NCBI GenBank assembly: GCA_012295275.1
Contig: CM022674.1
Span: forward strand, 8,189,760 to 8,253,759
DNA from: Chrysomallon squamiferum
Lineage: Eukaryota > Mollusca > Gastropoda > Neomphalida > Peltospiridae
DNA length: 64,000 bases
Reading direction: 5' to 3'
Below are positions 1-12,252 of the stretch, one piece after another (within the stretch, counting starts at the first letter, position 1; each line of letters begins with the position of its first letter). The notes below the pieces were generated by a model. The model was not told the DNA's origin, did not search any database, and saw only the letters and a list, made by a program, of their open reading frames with translations. A program made the translations under genes and the position numbers.

Positions 1-429
1 ACTGTGTGGGTTGCTCTCTGTTCTATGTGTAATTTTACAAATCACGGACATATTTTTAAAAGGACATTGCTGCTGGCTAATTTGAACCATAATATGACGT
101 TATTCACTAATTGTAACGCTCCATCTGACTTTGTCGCCGATTATAATAGAAAGAGAGGAGATTTCTTTAGCCTTTCCCCTTAATAAAATTCATCACATAA
201 CCTACATTAGTAAGTAGAATAACCGTAGAGTTAATAGAAATACAGGCTTTTATTACCGATGTTAATTATGAAGTCTGCATAGGGAGTCTGTATGAGGACT
301 GTCGGTGAAAGAAAGAAATTAAATAACGAAAGAGAAAGATAAAATCAGAGACATAAACTCTGCGATGAGTTCTGGTTAAACATCAATTACTAACACATCT
401 CTGTATAATTATTCTATTAAAACGCAAAC
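1..429. other. Intergenic, no gene seen
   Basis: AT-rich unique sequence. No exon-like reading frame, RNA gene or repeat longer than a few units was recognised. Confidence 0.5.
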
Positions 430-760
430 AACAGACAATCCACACACAGACACACCCATCCAAACACACAGAGACACACACCCACCCAAACACACACACA
501 GACACATATACACACACACTTATACCCACCCACACACACACACACACACACTTACCCCCACACCCATACCCCCCCCACACCCACCCACCCAAACACACAC
601 CCACCCAAACACACACCACAGACACATATACACAAACACACACACAGACACCGACCCACCCAAACACACAGAGACACACACCCACCCAAACACATACACA
701 GACACACATACATACACTTACACCCACCCAACCACACCCACACACACACACACACAAGAA
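430..760. repeat. CA/CCCA-rich compound repeat
   Basis: An almost pure A/C stretch on the plus strand, built of ACACAC blocks alternating with CACCCACCCAAAC blocks. A longer unit recurs as rough duplicates around 450-500, 590-620 and 650-720. The minus strand stays open in several frames as V/C/G-rich low-complexity peptides, which I treat as a by-product of the repeat. Confidence 0.9.
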
Positions 761-780
761 CACACATGTGGAAATAGCTA

Positions 781-1281
781 GATAGACAGACAGAGAGACA
801 GAAAGACACGTAGTTATTCAGATAATCAGACAGATCTGTAGCCTAAGATAAGCGTGGATAGACAGACGGACAGAGAGACAGAAAGACACGTAGTTATTCA
901 GATAATCAGACAGATCTGTAGCCTAAGATAAGCGTGGATAGACAGACGGACAGAGAGACAGAAAGACACGTAGTTATTCAGATAATCAGACAGATCTGTA
1001 GCCTAAGATAAGCGTGGATAGACAGACGGACAGAGAGACAGAAAGACACGTAGTTATTCAGATAATCAGACAGATCTGTAGCCTAAGATAAGCGTGGATA
1101 GACAGACGGACAGAGAGACAGAAAGACACGTAGTTATTCAGATAATCAGACAGATCTGTAGCCTAAGATAAGCGTGGATAGACAGACGGACAGAGAGACA
1201 GAAAGACACGTAGTTATTCAGATAATCAGACAGATCTGTAGCCTAAGATAGGCGTGGATAGATAGACGGACAGAGAGACAG
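781..1281. repeat. 80-bp tandem repeat, about 6 copies
   Basis: The marker TAGTTATTCA recurs at 811, 891, 971, 1051, 1131 and 1211, exactly 80 bp apart. Inner copies appear identical, and the last one carries a few substitutions (for example AAGCGTGG to AGGCGTGG near 1250). Each unit combines a GACAGACGGACAGAGAGACA part with a more complex part containing the palindrome CAGATCTG. Such homogeneity suggests recent expansion or gene conversion. Confidence 0.97.
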
Positions 1282-1298
1282 TAAAGGAATGGGTAGAT

Positions 1299-1857
1299 CA
1301 GGGCTGCCCACACTTTTTTGGCTTGCGAGCTACTTTTTACATGACCAAGTCAAAATGATCTACCTACAGTAAAAACGCATAACATTTTAGTGTCATGCGA
1401 TCTACCCACACTGTCTATGCGATCTACCCACACTGTCTATGCGATCTACCCACACTGTCTATGCGATCTATCCACACTGTCTATGCGATCTACACACACT
1501 GTGTATGTGATCTATCCACACTGTCTATGCGATCTACACACACTGTGTATGTGATCTACACACACTGTCTATGTGATCTACCCACACTGTCTATGTGATC
1601 TACCCACACTGTGTATGTGATCTAACCACACTGTCTATGTGATCTACACACACTGTCTATGCGGTCTGCCCACACTGTGTATGTGATCTAACCACACTGT
1701 GTATGCGATCTACCCACACTGTCTATGTGATCTACACACACTGTCTATGTGATCTACCCACACTGTCTATGTGATCTACACACACTGTCTATGTGATCTG
1801 CCCACACTGTCTATGCGATCGACCGAGTGATCGCGACTGACGTTTTGGGCACCCCTA
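1299..1857 (+). mobile_element. hAT-like inverted-repeat element expanded by a 22-bp minisatellite
   Basis: The left end CAGGGCTGCCCA (1299-1310) and the reverse complement of the right end, TAGGGGTGCCCA (1846-1857), match at 10 of 12 positions. They resemble hAT-superfamily termini (CAGGG-type). No transposase is present, so this would be a non-autonomous element. The interior, about 1396-1817, is a 22-bp tandem array (core GATCTACCCACACTGTCTAT) of about 19 copies, varying mostly at CCCACAC/ACACAC and at GCGATC/GTGATC. I see no matching 8-bp target duplication (GGGTAGAT left, ATTAAAGA right), so insertion is inferred from the termini only. Confidence 0.6.
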
Positions 1858-2275
1858 ATTAAAGAGACGAGTGAGACAGACATACAAGAGACAGTCACAC
1901 AGACAGATAAATAAAGAGACGAGTGAGACAGACATACAAGAGACAGTTAGACAGACAGATAAATAAAGAGACGAGTGAGACAGACATACAAGAGACAGTC
2001 ACACAGACAGATAAATAAAGAGACGAGTGAGACAGACATACAAGAGACAGTCACACAGACAGATAAATAAAGAGACGAGTGAGACAGACATACAAGAGAC
2101 AGTTAAACAAAGACAGATAAATAAAGAGACAGTGAGACAGACAGATAAATAAAGAAGTGAGACAGACATACAAGAGAAGTCACACAGACAGATAAATAAA
2201 GAGACGAGTGAGACAGACATACAAGAGACAGTCACACAGACAGATAAATAAAGAGACGAAGAAGACAGAAATACA
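1858..2275. repeat. 52-bp minisatellite, about 8 copies
   Basis: The unit begins AAAGAGACGAGTGAGACAGA, continues through CATACAAGAGACAGT and ends CAGACAGATAAAT. It recurs every 52 bp from 1861. Copies near 2100-2190 carry short deletions. It abuts the hAT-like right end directly. Confidence 0.95.
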
Positions 2276-3825
2276 ACAGATGTGGTTTGTAGTCTGAGTC
2301 ACTCTTGTAGTAAAGCACAATTCACCATACATGTAGGTAATAAAATTACTTGTTAGGAAATGAAAAATAGTGAATTATTCGTATACAGAGAAGCTATTGG
2401 AATTGTATGTATAGACGAACAAAATATGTTATAAACTGATGTGTGCAAAGGTTTATCACATATAGATTATGTTGGTAAATACATAAAATCTGCATACATA
2501 TATATTAAAGTGACATCAGAGAGAATGTTGAGTAAAATATTTCACTCATTCGGTTAGTGACTCCTTGTTTATTTCCTGTCTACGTAATTATTTGAAATTA
2601 AGCTCTGTATATATAGACATATATATATTTATACACACACATAAATACATACAAAGAGACATACATACATGTGTACATGTTTGCGTACAGACAAACATAC
2701 ATATCCACTCATCAAACAACGAGAAAAATTACAAACCTTTTCGGACTTCAGAAAAAAAAAATTATTATTGATGAATTACAGTTAAGAAAACTATTGGGTA
2801 GATCGAAACTGGTGGAAATTAACTTTGATATTGGCTAGGAATTAATTGTGAATATTTCTACAAAGATATTGATCTGTGAAAAATAAAAGAAGTGTTTTGC
2901 TTGTTAATTCAGGCACATTTAAGCAATGAATACGTGCCTGCATGTTTAGTGCATGTCATTCAGTATAAGAATTGTAATAAATAATGTGCCTACTACTGGG
3001 GTTTTATTCCAGATTAGAGAAAATGCACACTACAAATATAGAATTTTTTGAGGAGAAAGAAATTGCCACTTCGAATACCACACTTTTCAGTTAACTGCAA
3101 AGCAGCTTATGCCGTAAGTCCTTTAGTTTAGAAGAAGAATTAAACGCAGTATCTGAAATGATGGTAAGTGGTAACTGAAATCAATTTGAACAATTCACCT
3201 TCTTTCGCTCACAAAGAAACAAAAATATCTAGATGATCAGAAGAACGGTAATTGTTCCTCACAATACATGAGTACAAAAGTTTAAAAATCAATCGTTTAA
3301 CAGAAAACTTACTTTAGCAGAAAATATCGATGCAAAACGATAAAAAAAACTAGTTTGTTCGATATTTGTGTTTGAATTTGAGAAGGAGAAGCCCGCGCAC
3401 TGGGACACGCATTGTGTGTGGGGAGATAAATGACGGATTGGAAACAATCAGGTTCATCCCGGATCATCTTACACAATAAACCTTTGATATACGTCAAACG
3501 ATAAAACACATTTCCTTTTACAGCTATTGAGTCTTTCGTTTTTTCCACCGAGCTAGTGACCGCAGGTGACTTGTAAATATTTAATGATGACCGGAATCAG
3601 CTGTCTATGGATAGCGAGTTTTGAAGACGTTGATTGAAAAACATCATCAGGTTCTTCTGATCTTCGAACATGACTTTAGGGTACTGAAAAAACATGAATT
3701 TTTTGGAAGAAGTGGTATTTTGGAGAGATTCTTTGTTTCAGCTTCAGTGATTTCCGTTTTAGAACAGTGAACATTAATTATTCAAGTGTATTAATTAAAA
3801 AATTAATTTTTTAAGTTACGATGGC
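2276..3825. other. Intergenic, no gene seen
   Basis: AT-rich sequence with short TATA and CATA runs near 2600-2700. The open frames are short, lack family resemblance and have no convincing splice context. Confidence 0.45.
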
Positions 3826-4780
3826 TTTACAAGTAATGTTAGATTTGCTTGTAGAGTTGACAAGATTTTAACTGATGTTAGATTTGCTAGGTAAGTTATA
3901 GACTTGTTGAGTTTACAAGAGTTTAACTGATGTTAGATTTGTTGGATAAGTTATAGACTTGTTGAGTTTACAAGAGTTTAACTGATGTTAGATTTGCTGG
4001 GTAAGTTATAGACTTGTTGAGTTTACAAGAGTTTAACTGATGTTAGATTTGCTGGGTAAGTTATAGACTTGTTGAGTTTACAAGAGTTTAACTGATGTTA
4101 GATTTGCTGGGTAAGTTATAGACTTGTTGAGTTTACAAGAGTTTAACTGATGTTAGATTTGCTGGGTAAGTTATAGACTTGTTGAGTTTACGAGAGTTTA
4201 ACTGATGTTAGATTTGTTTATTGTTGAGACTTGTTGTTAGATTTGCTGGGTAAAGACTTGTTGAGTTTAACTGATGTTAGATTTGTTGGATAAGTTATAG
4301 ACTTGTTGAATTTAACTACGATTTGAGTTTAACTGATGTTTAACTGATGTTAGATTTGCTGGGTAAGTTATAGACTTGTTGAGTTTACAAGAGTTTAACT
4401 GATGTTAGATTTGCTGGATAAGTTATAGACATGTTGAGTTTACAAGAGTTTAACTGATGTTAGATTTGCTGGTAAGTTATAGACATGTTGAGTTTACAAG
4501 AACTTGTTGAGTTTTACAGACTTGTTGAGTTTAAGTTTAACTGATGTTAGATTTGCTGGAGTTTACGAGTTATAGACTTGTTGAGTTTACAAGAGTTTAA
4601 CTGATGTTAGATTTGCTAGGTAAGTTTTATAGACTTTGCTAGTTGAGTTTATGTTAGATTTGCTGGGTAAGTTATAGACTTGTTGAGTTTACGAGAGTTT
4701 AACTGATGTTAGATTTGCTGGGTAAGTTACAGACTTGTTGAGTTTACAAGAGTTTAACTGACAAGTTAGTTTGCTGGGTT
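3826..4780. repeat. 55-bp minisatellite, degenerate at its 3' end
   Basis: The unit contains GTTGAGTTTACAAGAGTTTA, then ACTGATGTTAGATTTGCTGG, then GTAAGTTATAGACTT. Period 55 bp is clear between about 3905 and 4200 (for example 3906 to 3961). From 4200 onward the copies are shuffled, truncated and partly inserted into each other (4205-4560), then regular again near 4600-4760. About 15 full or partial copies. Confidence 0.95.
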
Positions 4781-6510
4781 GACAGAAAACGTTTGTTATA
4801 AAAAGTATTTTAATTATAAAATTTAATTAATACAACAGTATAAAACTGATCTGATTAAAACCGTCACATGGGATCTAAATCGTGTGGGTAAATATGACCC
4901 GATCCATCAAATTCAGCAGAAATAGGACAAATAAGTTTAGTCATTGCTATCACGTGCATATTCATTATTTCAGTGTTTCTTGTCAATTCTCCAGCGAGTT
5001 TTCTCCCTCAGATTTCTGTTTCTACATGAACACTTGCAACACGAATAACCAAAGATAATCCACAACAATAAAATAATTTAGGGCAATAGAAATAATATCG
5101 GGAAATTATTTGTACTTTTCGTTCTTTCTTTTTTCAGCAGATTCATTTAACTAAAAGTCTTCTTCATCACTAACAGAAGAAAGATAGAGAACAGAGAAAC
5201 ATGGGACAGAGCGAGACAGAAGGTAGAGACAGATAGAAAGAGAGAGACAGACAGAGGGGATTTGTAGTTTTTATAATGATAGTATGAGGAGTTTTATCGA
5301 TACTGTTCTTGATCGCGCTGAAATCTGCGTTTATTTCATTTAAACCATTTCCATTGCAATATATGAAAAATAACCCCGCATTTGATAACTATCGCGTGTA
5401 TCTCGACAGCCACACATCTATCTTTAGTCCGTGAAATATTCTTCTTGCTTCTCGATGTAGATTAAAAGTTAGTGGTTTAGAAAATTCGACACTAGACAGA
5501 AACTCTTCATCATTTTTATCATCTTTACTTGAGACATTGAGTCTAGACAAACAGAGACAGAATAGACAAACACATGTGTACTTTTGTGCGGAAGAGGGTC
5601 TGACTGATTTAAAAGGATTTGAATCTCGAGAACACTGTTTATTTCATTACAAGCACGTGGCTTTTAAAAAACAACAACAACCAAAAACCGAATCTCAGTG
5701 CTGTTTTACATACTGTGAATAGACCTAAAGAAATAGATACTGAAACTGTTCGGCCAATTCACTTTTTAAACATCTTCACAGAGTTTTCGATATTAAAACG
5801 ACTAATATCATGTGAATGGAATAAATCGTTTAAAATTACGTTTATATTTAAATATACCAAATCGAGTTATTATTATTCTATTTTTTTATCAGAAACTTCA
5901 ATATTTGAAGAAAAAAAAATTATTCATAAGATCTAAACACTGGAATAATTTTTGTTTTCAACACTGAAAGAACATTTACAAATAAAAATAAGCATTGCTG
6001 AATAAGATATTTTAAAATCCCTGACAGAAAAGTAAATAAACTTAATGATTAGCCTAAATACGTTGTTAGCCTACATTCGAATGACTTGAAATTCGTTTTT
6101 CCATCTAAATTGGTTTACGTGATACTTTCACTGTGACTATAGATTATCGACACTTCCAGTCTTTTACAACCTGACCCAAATCAAGCGAATTAAACGCGCA
6201 CGTTATTTTTCTAATTCGATAGAAACTGAATTAAATATTATTCCGATGTAATTAAAATAATTAAATAGATGCTAACTAAAATAATTATAAACAGTCGCTA
6301 ATCGAAATAAAATTAAACACGTGATGCTGATTAATACAATGCGATGAAAAGAATTAATCCATAAACACGACAGCGAAGTCACATTGTATTGAATTTAAAC
6401 ACGTTGATAAAACAGTGGCTATATATAAACAAAACATAAACAATCTTTGACATGTCGCTTTCGTGTTATCAGACTGGCACACAAGAAATCACAATTTTCA
6501 TTTTCACATA
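4781..6510. other. Intergenic, no gene seen
   Basis: AT-rich unique sequence with a short GACAGA/GAGAGA run near 5200-5260. Open frames around 5540-5940 give K/N/Y/F-rich peptides with no recognisable family. Confidence 0.45.
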
Positions 6511-6720
6511 TACAAACACACACACACACACATATATAGATAGATAAATAGATAGATATGATATGAATATATTATTATCAAACACACTCACACACACACA
6601 CATATACAATATATCCATATTTGTAGATAGATAGACATACTATATTATTATTAGACATACACCTATACACATACAAACATGCACACACATACTTACACAT
6701 CACACACATACGCTACTCTA
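6511..6720. repeat. CA/TATA/GATA compound microsatellites
   Basis: ACACAC runs at about 6516-6530 and 6585-6602, ATAGATAG runs near 6536-6557 and 6625-6635, then ACACATAC-type sequence to 6720. Confidence 0.85.
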
Positions 6721-7074
6721 TAAGCGCTGAGAACTGAGTTATTTCTTTCATATTAATCAGTCACATTTACAACAACATACAAACAACACTGTGTAAAACT
6801 GTTCAGTGTGACTAACATGGACCAGAGAGTGACTGGAGCGCAGCTAACAGTCTCACTAACAAACACGTAATTATTCAGTTCTGTGTTACGTGTCAGGAAC
6901 CAAATCTTTATCTTCAGCACATGCTCGGAAAAATTCAACATGTTCTTGTCACGTATGGCTTGTTATTATCATGTTGAATAGGACGTAATTGGAAAATTTA
7001 AAATAGCGTTAATTACTGCACGAAATTATTAATATTAAAATAGAAGTTATCGATGTTTTACTGACATTATTAGC

Positions 7075-7390
7075 TGTTGTAGATTAGTGAATCTATGTCA
7101 ATCAGTGATGTATGCTAATTAGTGAATTAATGTAAATTTATGTTAATATAGTGTATTCATTAGTTAATGCATGTCAATTAATGAATTTGTGTAAATTTTT
7201 GATGTTTTATGTTAATTAATGAATGTATGTTAATGAATGTGGATGGTGAATGCATGTCAGTTGATGAAATATATTTTAATTGGTGAAATTTATGTAAATT
7301 AGTGAAATATATTTTAATCGATGAATCTGTATAAATTAGTGAATCTACGTTAATTATTGAATGTAGGTTAATTAGTAAACATGTTAATTA
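7075..7390. repeat. Degenerate AT-rich tandem repeat
   Basis: About a dozen diverged copies of a 20-25 bp motif of the form TTAGTGAATcTATGTtAATT. Spacing and sequence vary between copies, so this is an old array. Confidence 0.7.
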
Positions 7391-7561
7391 AATTAAAATA
7401 TGTTAAACTCTCAGGCTGTTTATATTTTTATTTCAGTAATGAATTATTATTAAATTTTATGGATATTTAAATGAATGAGGTATTAATTCTAACGCTAAAA
7501 TTAATAGAAAAATCATATCTATTATTCAAAAACTAATTAAAATTCTGTTTTCAAATAACCT

Positions 7562-8290
7562 GTTTGTATCGATGTAGTGAGTTTCTGAGTGTCTGTATGT
7601 ACGTGTATCGATGTGGTGAGTTTCTGAGTGTCTGTATGTACGTGTATCGATGTGGTGAGTTTCTGAGTGTCTGTATGTACGTGTATCGATGTGGTGAGTT
7701 TCTGAGTGTCTGTATGTACGTGTATCGATGTGGTGAGTTTCTGAGTGTCTGTATGTACGTGTATCGATGTAGTGAGTTTCTGAGTGTCTGTATGTACGTG
7801 TATCGATGTAGTGAGTTTCTGAGTGTCTGTATGTACGTGTATCGATGTGGTGAGTTTCTGAGTGTCTGTATGTACGTGTATCGATGTGGTGAGTTTCTGA
7901 GTGTCTGTATGTACGTGTATCGATGTAGTGAGTTTCTGAGTGTCTGTATGTACGTGTATCGATGTGGTGAGTTTCTGAGTGTCTGTATGTACGTGTATCG
8001 ATGTGGTGAGTTTCTGAGTGTCTGTATGTACGTGTATCGATGTGGTGAGTTTCTGAGTGTCTGTATGTACGTGTATCGATGTAGTGAGTTTCTGAGTGTC
8101 TGTATGTACGTGTATCGATGTAGTGAGTTTCTGAGTGTCTGTATGTACGTGCATCGATGTAGTGAGTTTCTGAGTGTCTGTATGTACGTGTATCGATGTA
8201 GTGAGTTTCTGAGTGTCTGTATGTACGTGTATCGATGTAGTGAGTTTCTGAGTGTCTGTATGTACGTGTATCGATGTAGTGAGTATCTGT
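7562..8290. repeat. 39-bp minisatellite, about 19 copies
   Basis: The unit TGTATCGATGTRGTGAGTTT followed by CTGAGTGTCTGTATGTACG recurs every 39 bp. Copies differ almost only at one R position (A or G), plus one T-to-C near 8152. The last unit is altered (GAGTATCTGTG). Because 39 is a multiple of three and the unit lacks stops in several frames, both strands stay open for hundreds of codons. The peptides are pure repeats and I do not call a gene. Confidence 0.98.
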
Positions 8291-8365
8291 GTAGTTCTTC
8301 ACCGTTCTTTGCTGTTGATTTCTTTCTGTGTCTAACATTTCTGTACGTCTGTGTGTTTGTGTGTG

Positions 8366-8413
8366 ACAGGTCAGTGTTTCCAACTGGCACACGTCCTGCC
8401 CGCACTGACCTGT
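8366..8413. other. Perfect 11-bp inverted repeat (hairpin)
   Basis: ACAGGTCAGTG at 8366-8376 is the exact reverse complement of CACTGACCTGT at 8403-8413, with a 26-nt GC-richer spacer. It could form a stem-loop. The arms also contain AGGTCA/TGACCT, the nuclear-receptor half-site. Confidence 0.8.
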
Positions 8414-9228
8414 TGCTTTATCAGAGATCTTCCTTTGGGAAACGTGCATAATAAAATTAATCCTGAAACCAAATAACAGATATTGATGGATTCTGCTGAA
8501 GAGTATTTTACGAAAAAAAAAAAAAAAAATCAAACGACTGAAATCCAATTGTCGGTTATATAAATGTAATAACCGCGACTTTAGTTTCGCTGTGAATAGA
8601 ACAAACAGCCTAAGTTTTTGTTTGTGTGGAAACTGCGGCAGCTCTGTGTTATTCTGCAAGGATCACTGTGACGCTGACCAAGGAAAACTACTAAGTCTTT
8701 TCAGTTAGACCGATGAGCTTTACTTAGTATGCTGTGCACGTTTCCATGGCTTTGAAGATGGTTGAGGCTGTTCACAGCATGATGAAAGGAGCTTTCCTCT
8801 TTTCTCACTTTCGAACGTTACAACAACACCAACAAAAAAGATCTTTAATAAACAGAATTAATTTCTCTTATATTATGATGTAAATGAAACAGCAAGTATT
8901 TTTTTTTTTTTTTTTTGAAAAAAAAAAGGAAAATATTTTAATTTAAAGAACGGTTATCTCGACAAAACAGAATTCTTTGAAGATGTTCAGCTTGGGTACT
9001 GAAATGAGTCGCTGACTTCACAAATTAGAATTTTAATGTATAAGAACTACTTGAAATGACAACGAGGTAAAAATTAACAGAACAAAACAAGCAAACTGAA
9101 AAAAAAGACAAATAATAATAATAATAATAATAAAAATAGGTAAATAAAACGAATTCCAACAAAATAAATTACAAGAAGAACCCTTTTAGCTAAATTCCTT
9201 TTATTAGTTTTTTTTTACAAAATAGCTT

Positions 9229-9283
<55 letters not shown>

Positions 9284-9697
9284 CAGATTCACTTAATAAT
9301 ATACACCAACATTCCCAAGGAAAATAAAGCATTATAAACAATGGTAATAAAACATGAACTTCACGGTTACTCGTATTAAATAAAACATTAAAAAGTTCGG
9401 ACGTGGCGTGCTCTGACTTCTGAAATAATTGATGGATATACTGCAAACCACGAATTCACAAACAAACAAAAAAAGCAGTTTAAAGAATTGATTCAGACAC
9501 ACGTGTGTTATTCATCACTCAACTGAACACATTAAATCAAGCGTAACGTTGATTTATGTTATGGAAGGAAGAACATTTGTTTTTATATATATATATATTT
9601 AATTATAATTTTTTTTTTTTAAATTTTTGTACTTTTAGCGTTGATTTAGATTGTAATTTTAAGTACGAAAGATAGATTTACACTTGAATGTATGCGT

Positions 9698-9741
<44 letters not shown>

Positions 9742-10510
9742 CAGTGCTCTAAAACCTTTTCCTTATCAGTGTAATCATGACAGATTTTGCAATATTCGAA
9801 AGAAAATCTTCAAAGGATTCTGTTTGTACGTGATAACAGAACTTTCGATTAACTTTTTATCTCTCGTTTTCTTTTCTTTCGTCATCTGTTTTTTTCTTTT
9901 CCTCTTTACATAACTGCATCATGCACAGACGTACATATTTATGATTCTGCGAGATGAAAGGTTCTGCTAACGTCCATTTACAACACAAATATGATGAATG
10001 TCGAATTTTGCGCATAATCTATTCAAACCGCGCATTTTCTATCAAATTACATTATTATAACAACTCAGCTTTGTAGTCAGTCCGTTTGTCCTGCGTTGTG
10101 TTTTATTAGTGAATACACACCAGTTTTATTTCAAGGTATAAAGCATAAAATGTGTAAATTATTTAGTAATTTATAAAGATTTTATGGGCCACAAAGAACC
10201 GAGGACTCTAGCTATGCCCAGGCGGTGTACCCAGTACACAATTCTGTACGAAGTCGATAAAAGCAGACTGAAGCTTGAGATATTTCAATAGATCATGTTA
10301 GTGTTCAGTCATGTGTTAATTATAAATAATAGTCGCCGGCAACACCTGCAATTAAGAAAAACAATGCTTGATAACAAAAACAAACAACAACAAAATAATA
10401 TCAGTAACAGTAATAACAACAATAATAACAACAACAATAACAACAATCGTTAGTGTCATTGTAAATAGCCCTGTGATAACTTTTCTGTTAAAATTAATAA
10501 TAATAGTATT
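8414..10510. other. Intergenic with simple repeats
   Basis: No gene recognised. It contains A and T runs near 8513-8529 and 8900-8930, (AAT)n near 9111-9133, a (CA)n tract at about 9233-9281, (TA)n near 9586-9598, a (TG)n tract at about 9698-9739 and AAC/AAT triplets at 10377-10447. The (CA)n and (TG)n tracts are complementary and 420 bp apart. Confidence 0.7.
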
Positions 10511-11645
10511 GAGAAGAAAAAACAGAAAAAAAGGAAGAAGAAGAAATAAAAGAAGAACAAGCATGAAGGAGAAATAAAAGAAGAGGAAGAAATAGAAGAA
10601 CAAGAAAACAGAAGAAAACAGAAGAAGAAATAGAAGAAAAAGAAAAAGAAAAAAGGAAGAAGAAGAAATAGAGAAGAAAAGAACGAAGAAGGAATAGAAA
10701 AGAAGAAAAATAAAGAAGAAGAAAGAAAATAGAAGTAGAAATAGAAAAAGAAAAAAGGAAGAAGAAAAGAATGAAGAAAGAATAGAAAAAGAAGAAAAAT
10801 AAAGAAGAAGAAATAAAAGAAGAAAAAAAAGAAAGAAATAGAAGAAGAAAAAGAAAAAGAAGAAGAAGAAGAAAAGAAGAAGAAAAAGAAGAAGAAATAG
10901 AAGAAGAAAAGAAGAAGAAGAAAAGAAAAAAGAAGAAAAAAGAAGAAAAAAGAAGAAGAAAAAGAAGAAGAAAAGAAGAAGAAATAGAAGAAGAAAAGAA
11001 GTTGAAGAAGAAAAAGAAGAAGAAAAAGAAGAAGAAATAGAAAAAAAAAGAAGAAGTTGAAGAAGAAATAAAGAAAAATAGAAGAAGTTGAAGAAAAATA
11101 GAAGAAAAAATAGAAGAAGAAGAAGAAAAAAAGAAGAAAAAAAGAAGAATTAGAAGAAGAAAAAGAAGAAGAAAAAGAAGAATTAGAAGAAGAAAAAGAA
11201 GAAGAAAAGAAAAGAAGAAGAAGAAAAAAGGAAGAAGAAAAAAAGAAGAAAAAGAAGAAGAAAAAAAGAAGAAAAGAAGAATTAGAAGAAGAAAAAGAAG
11301 AATTAGAAGAAGAAAAAGGAAGAAGAAAAAGAAGAAGAAAAAGAAGAAAAAGAAGAAAAAGAAGAATTAGAAGAAGAAAAAGAAGAAGAAAAAGAAGAAT
11401 TAGAAGAAGAAAAAGAAGAAGAAAAAGAAGAAGAAAAAGAAGAAAAAGAAGAATTAGAAGAAGAAAAAGAAGAATTAGAAGAAGAAAAAGGAAGAAGAAA
11501 AAGAAGAAGAAAAAGAAGAAAAAGAAGAATTAGAAGAAGAAAAAGAAGAAGAAAAAGAAGAATTAGAAGAAGAAAAAGAAGAAGAAAAAGAAGAAGAAAA
11601 AGAAGAAAAAGAAGAATTAGAAGAAGAAAAAGGAAAAAGAAGAGT
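10511..11645 (+). repeat. 1.1-kb polypurine (GAA-rich) tract
   Basis: The plus strand is almost entirely A and G over about 1135 bp, built from GAAGAA and GAAAAA blocks with rare T interruptions (ATAG, ATTAG, GTTG). From about 11130 a higher-order unit emerges with GAAGAATTAGAAGAAG separated by AAAAAGAAGAAG blocks. Such polypurine-polypyrimidine mirror-type DNA can form triplexes. One frame reads as E/K/L repeats but has no start and is broken by frameshifts, so it is not called as coding. Confidence 0.97.
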
Positions 11646-12221
11646 GTTTGGCGATCTCCTCTAATGAGTGTTACGATTGTTTTGGTTTATTATATATTAT
11701 ATTTTATTTTGTAATTTCCAAAATTATTCTTTTCTTTTCTTTTAAAATTCACAGATTAATCTAAATACGAATTTCACCCATGAGAATAAATTTACAAGCA
11801 GAATCCAGAGCAATAAAACAAATAAATGATTTACTCACTTCTTTTTCATTTCGTTCTATAAATCGAGTCATTAATGAACACGGCAAGCAGAACACAAGCT
11901 ATCCTTGGAGACCTGAACTGTCTTTATCACAAAAATTTATCTTCCTAGAAGTGATCCTTCGTGATTCTAATTATTAGCCTAAATAAACTTTATAATATTT
12001 ACTGCTATTATTCATTATGATAGCCTAAATAAAAGTATACTTCCAAATTATTATTTTATAAAAATCGGCCAATCAAATAAGTAAATATGATCTCTATACT
12101 TATTAGAGTGTCTAACAAGGTTATGAGCAAATAGCCTTATTATTTTTATTAACAAGTGAAAATGTAGTCTATGTCTGGTGTGACGTAAGTCGTACTTTGT
12201 CTGTGGGATGATATATATTAT

Positions 12222-12252
<31 letters not shown>

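Noticed and set aside
781-2275. CRISPR-like regular repeats
   Set aside because: The repeats are head-to-tail tandem with no unique spacers, and the DNA is eukaryotic.
7526-8659. Open frames of 295 codons on plus and up to 377 codons on minus
   Set aside because: They consist of the 39-bp repeat read in frame, lie open on both strands at once, and have AT-rich non-family flanks. No domain or splice context.
10511-11645. E/K/L-rich coiled-coil-like reading of the polypurine tract
   Set aside because: No start codon, frameshifts at GGAAG interruptions, and composition fully explained by the repeat.
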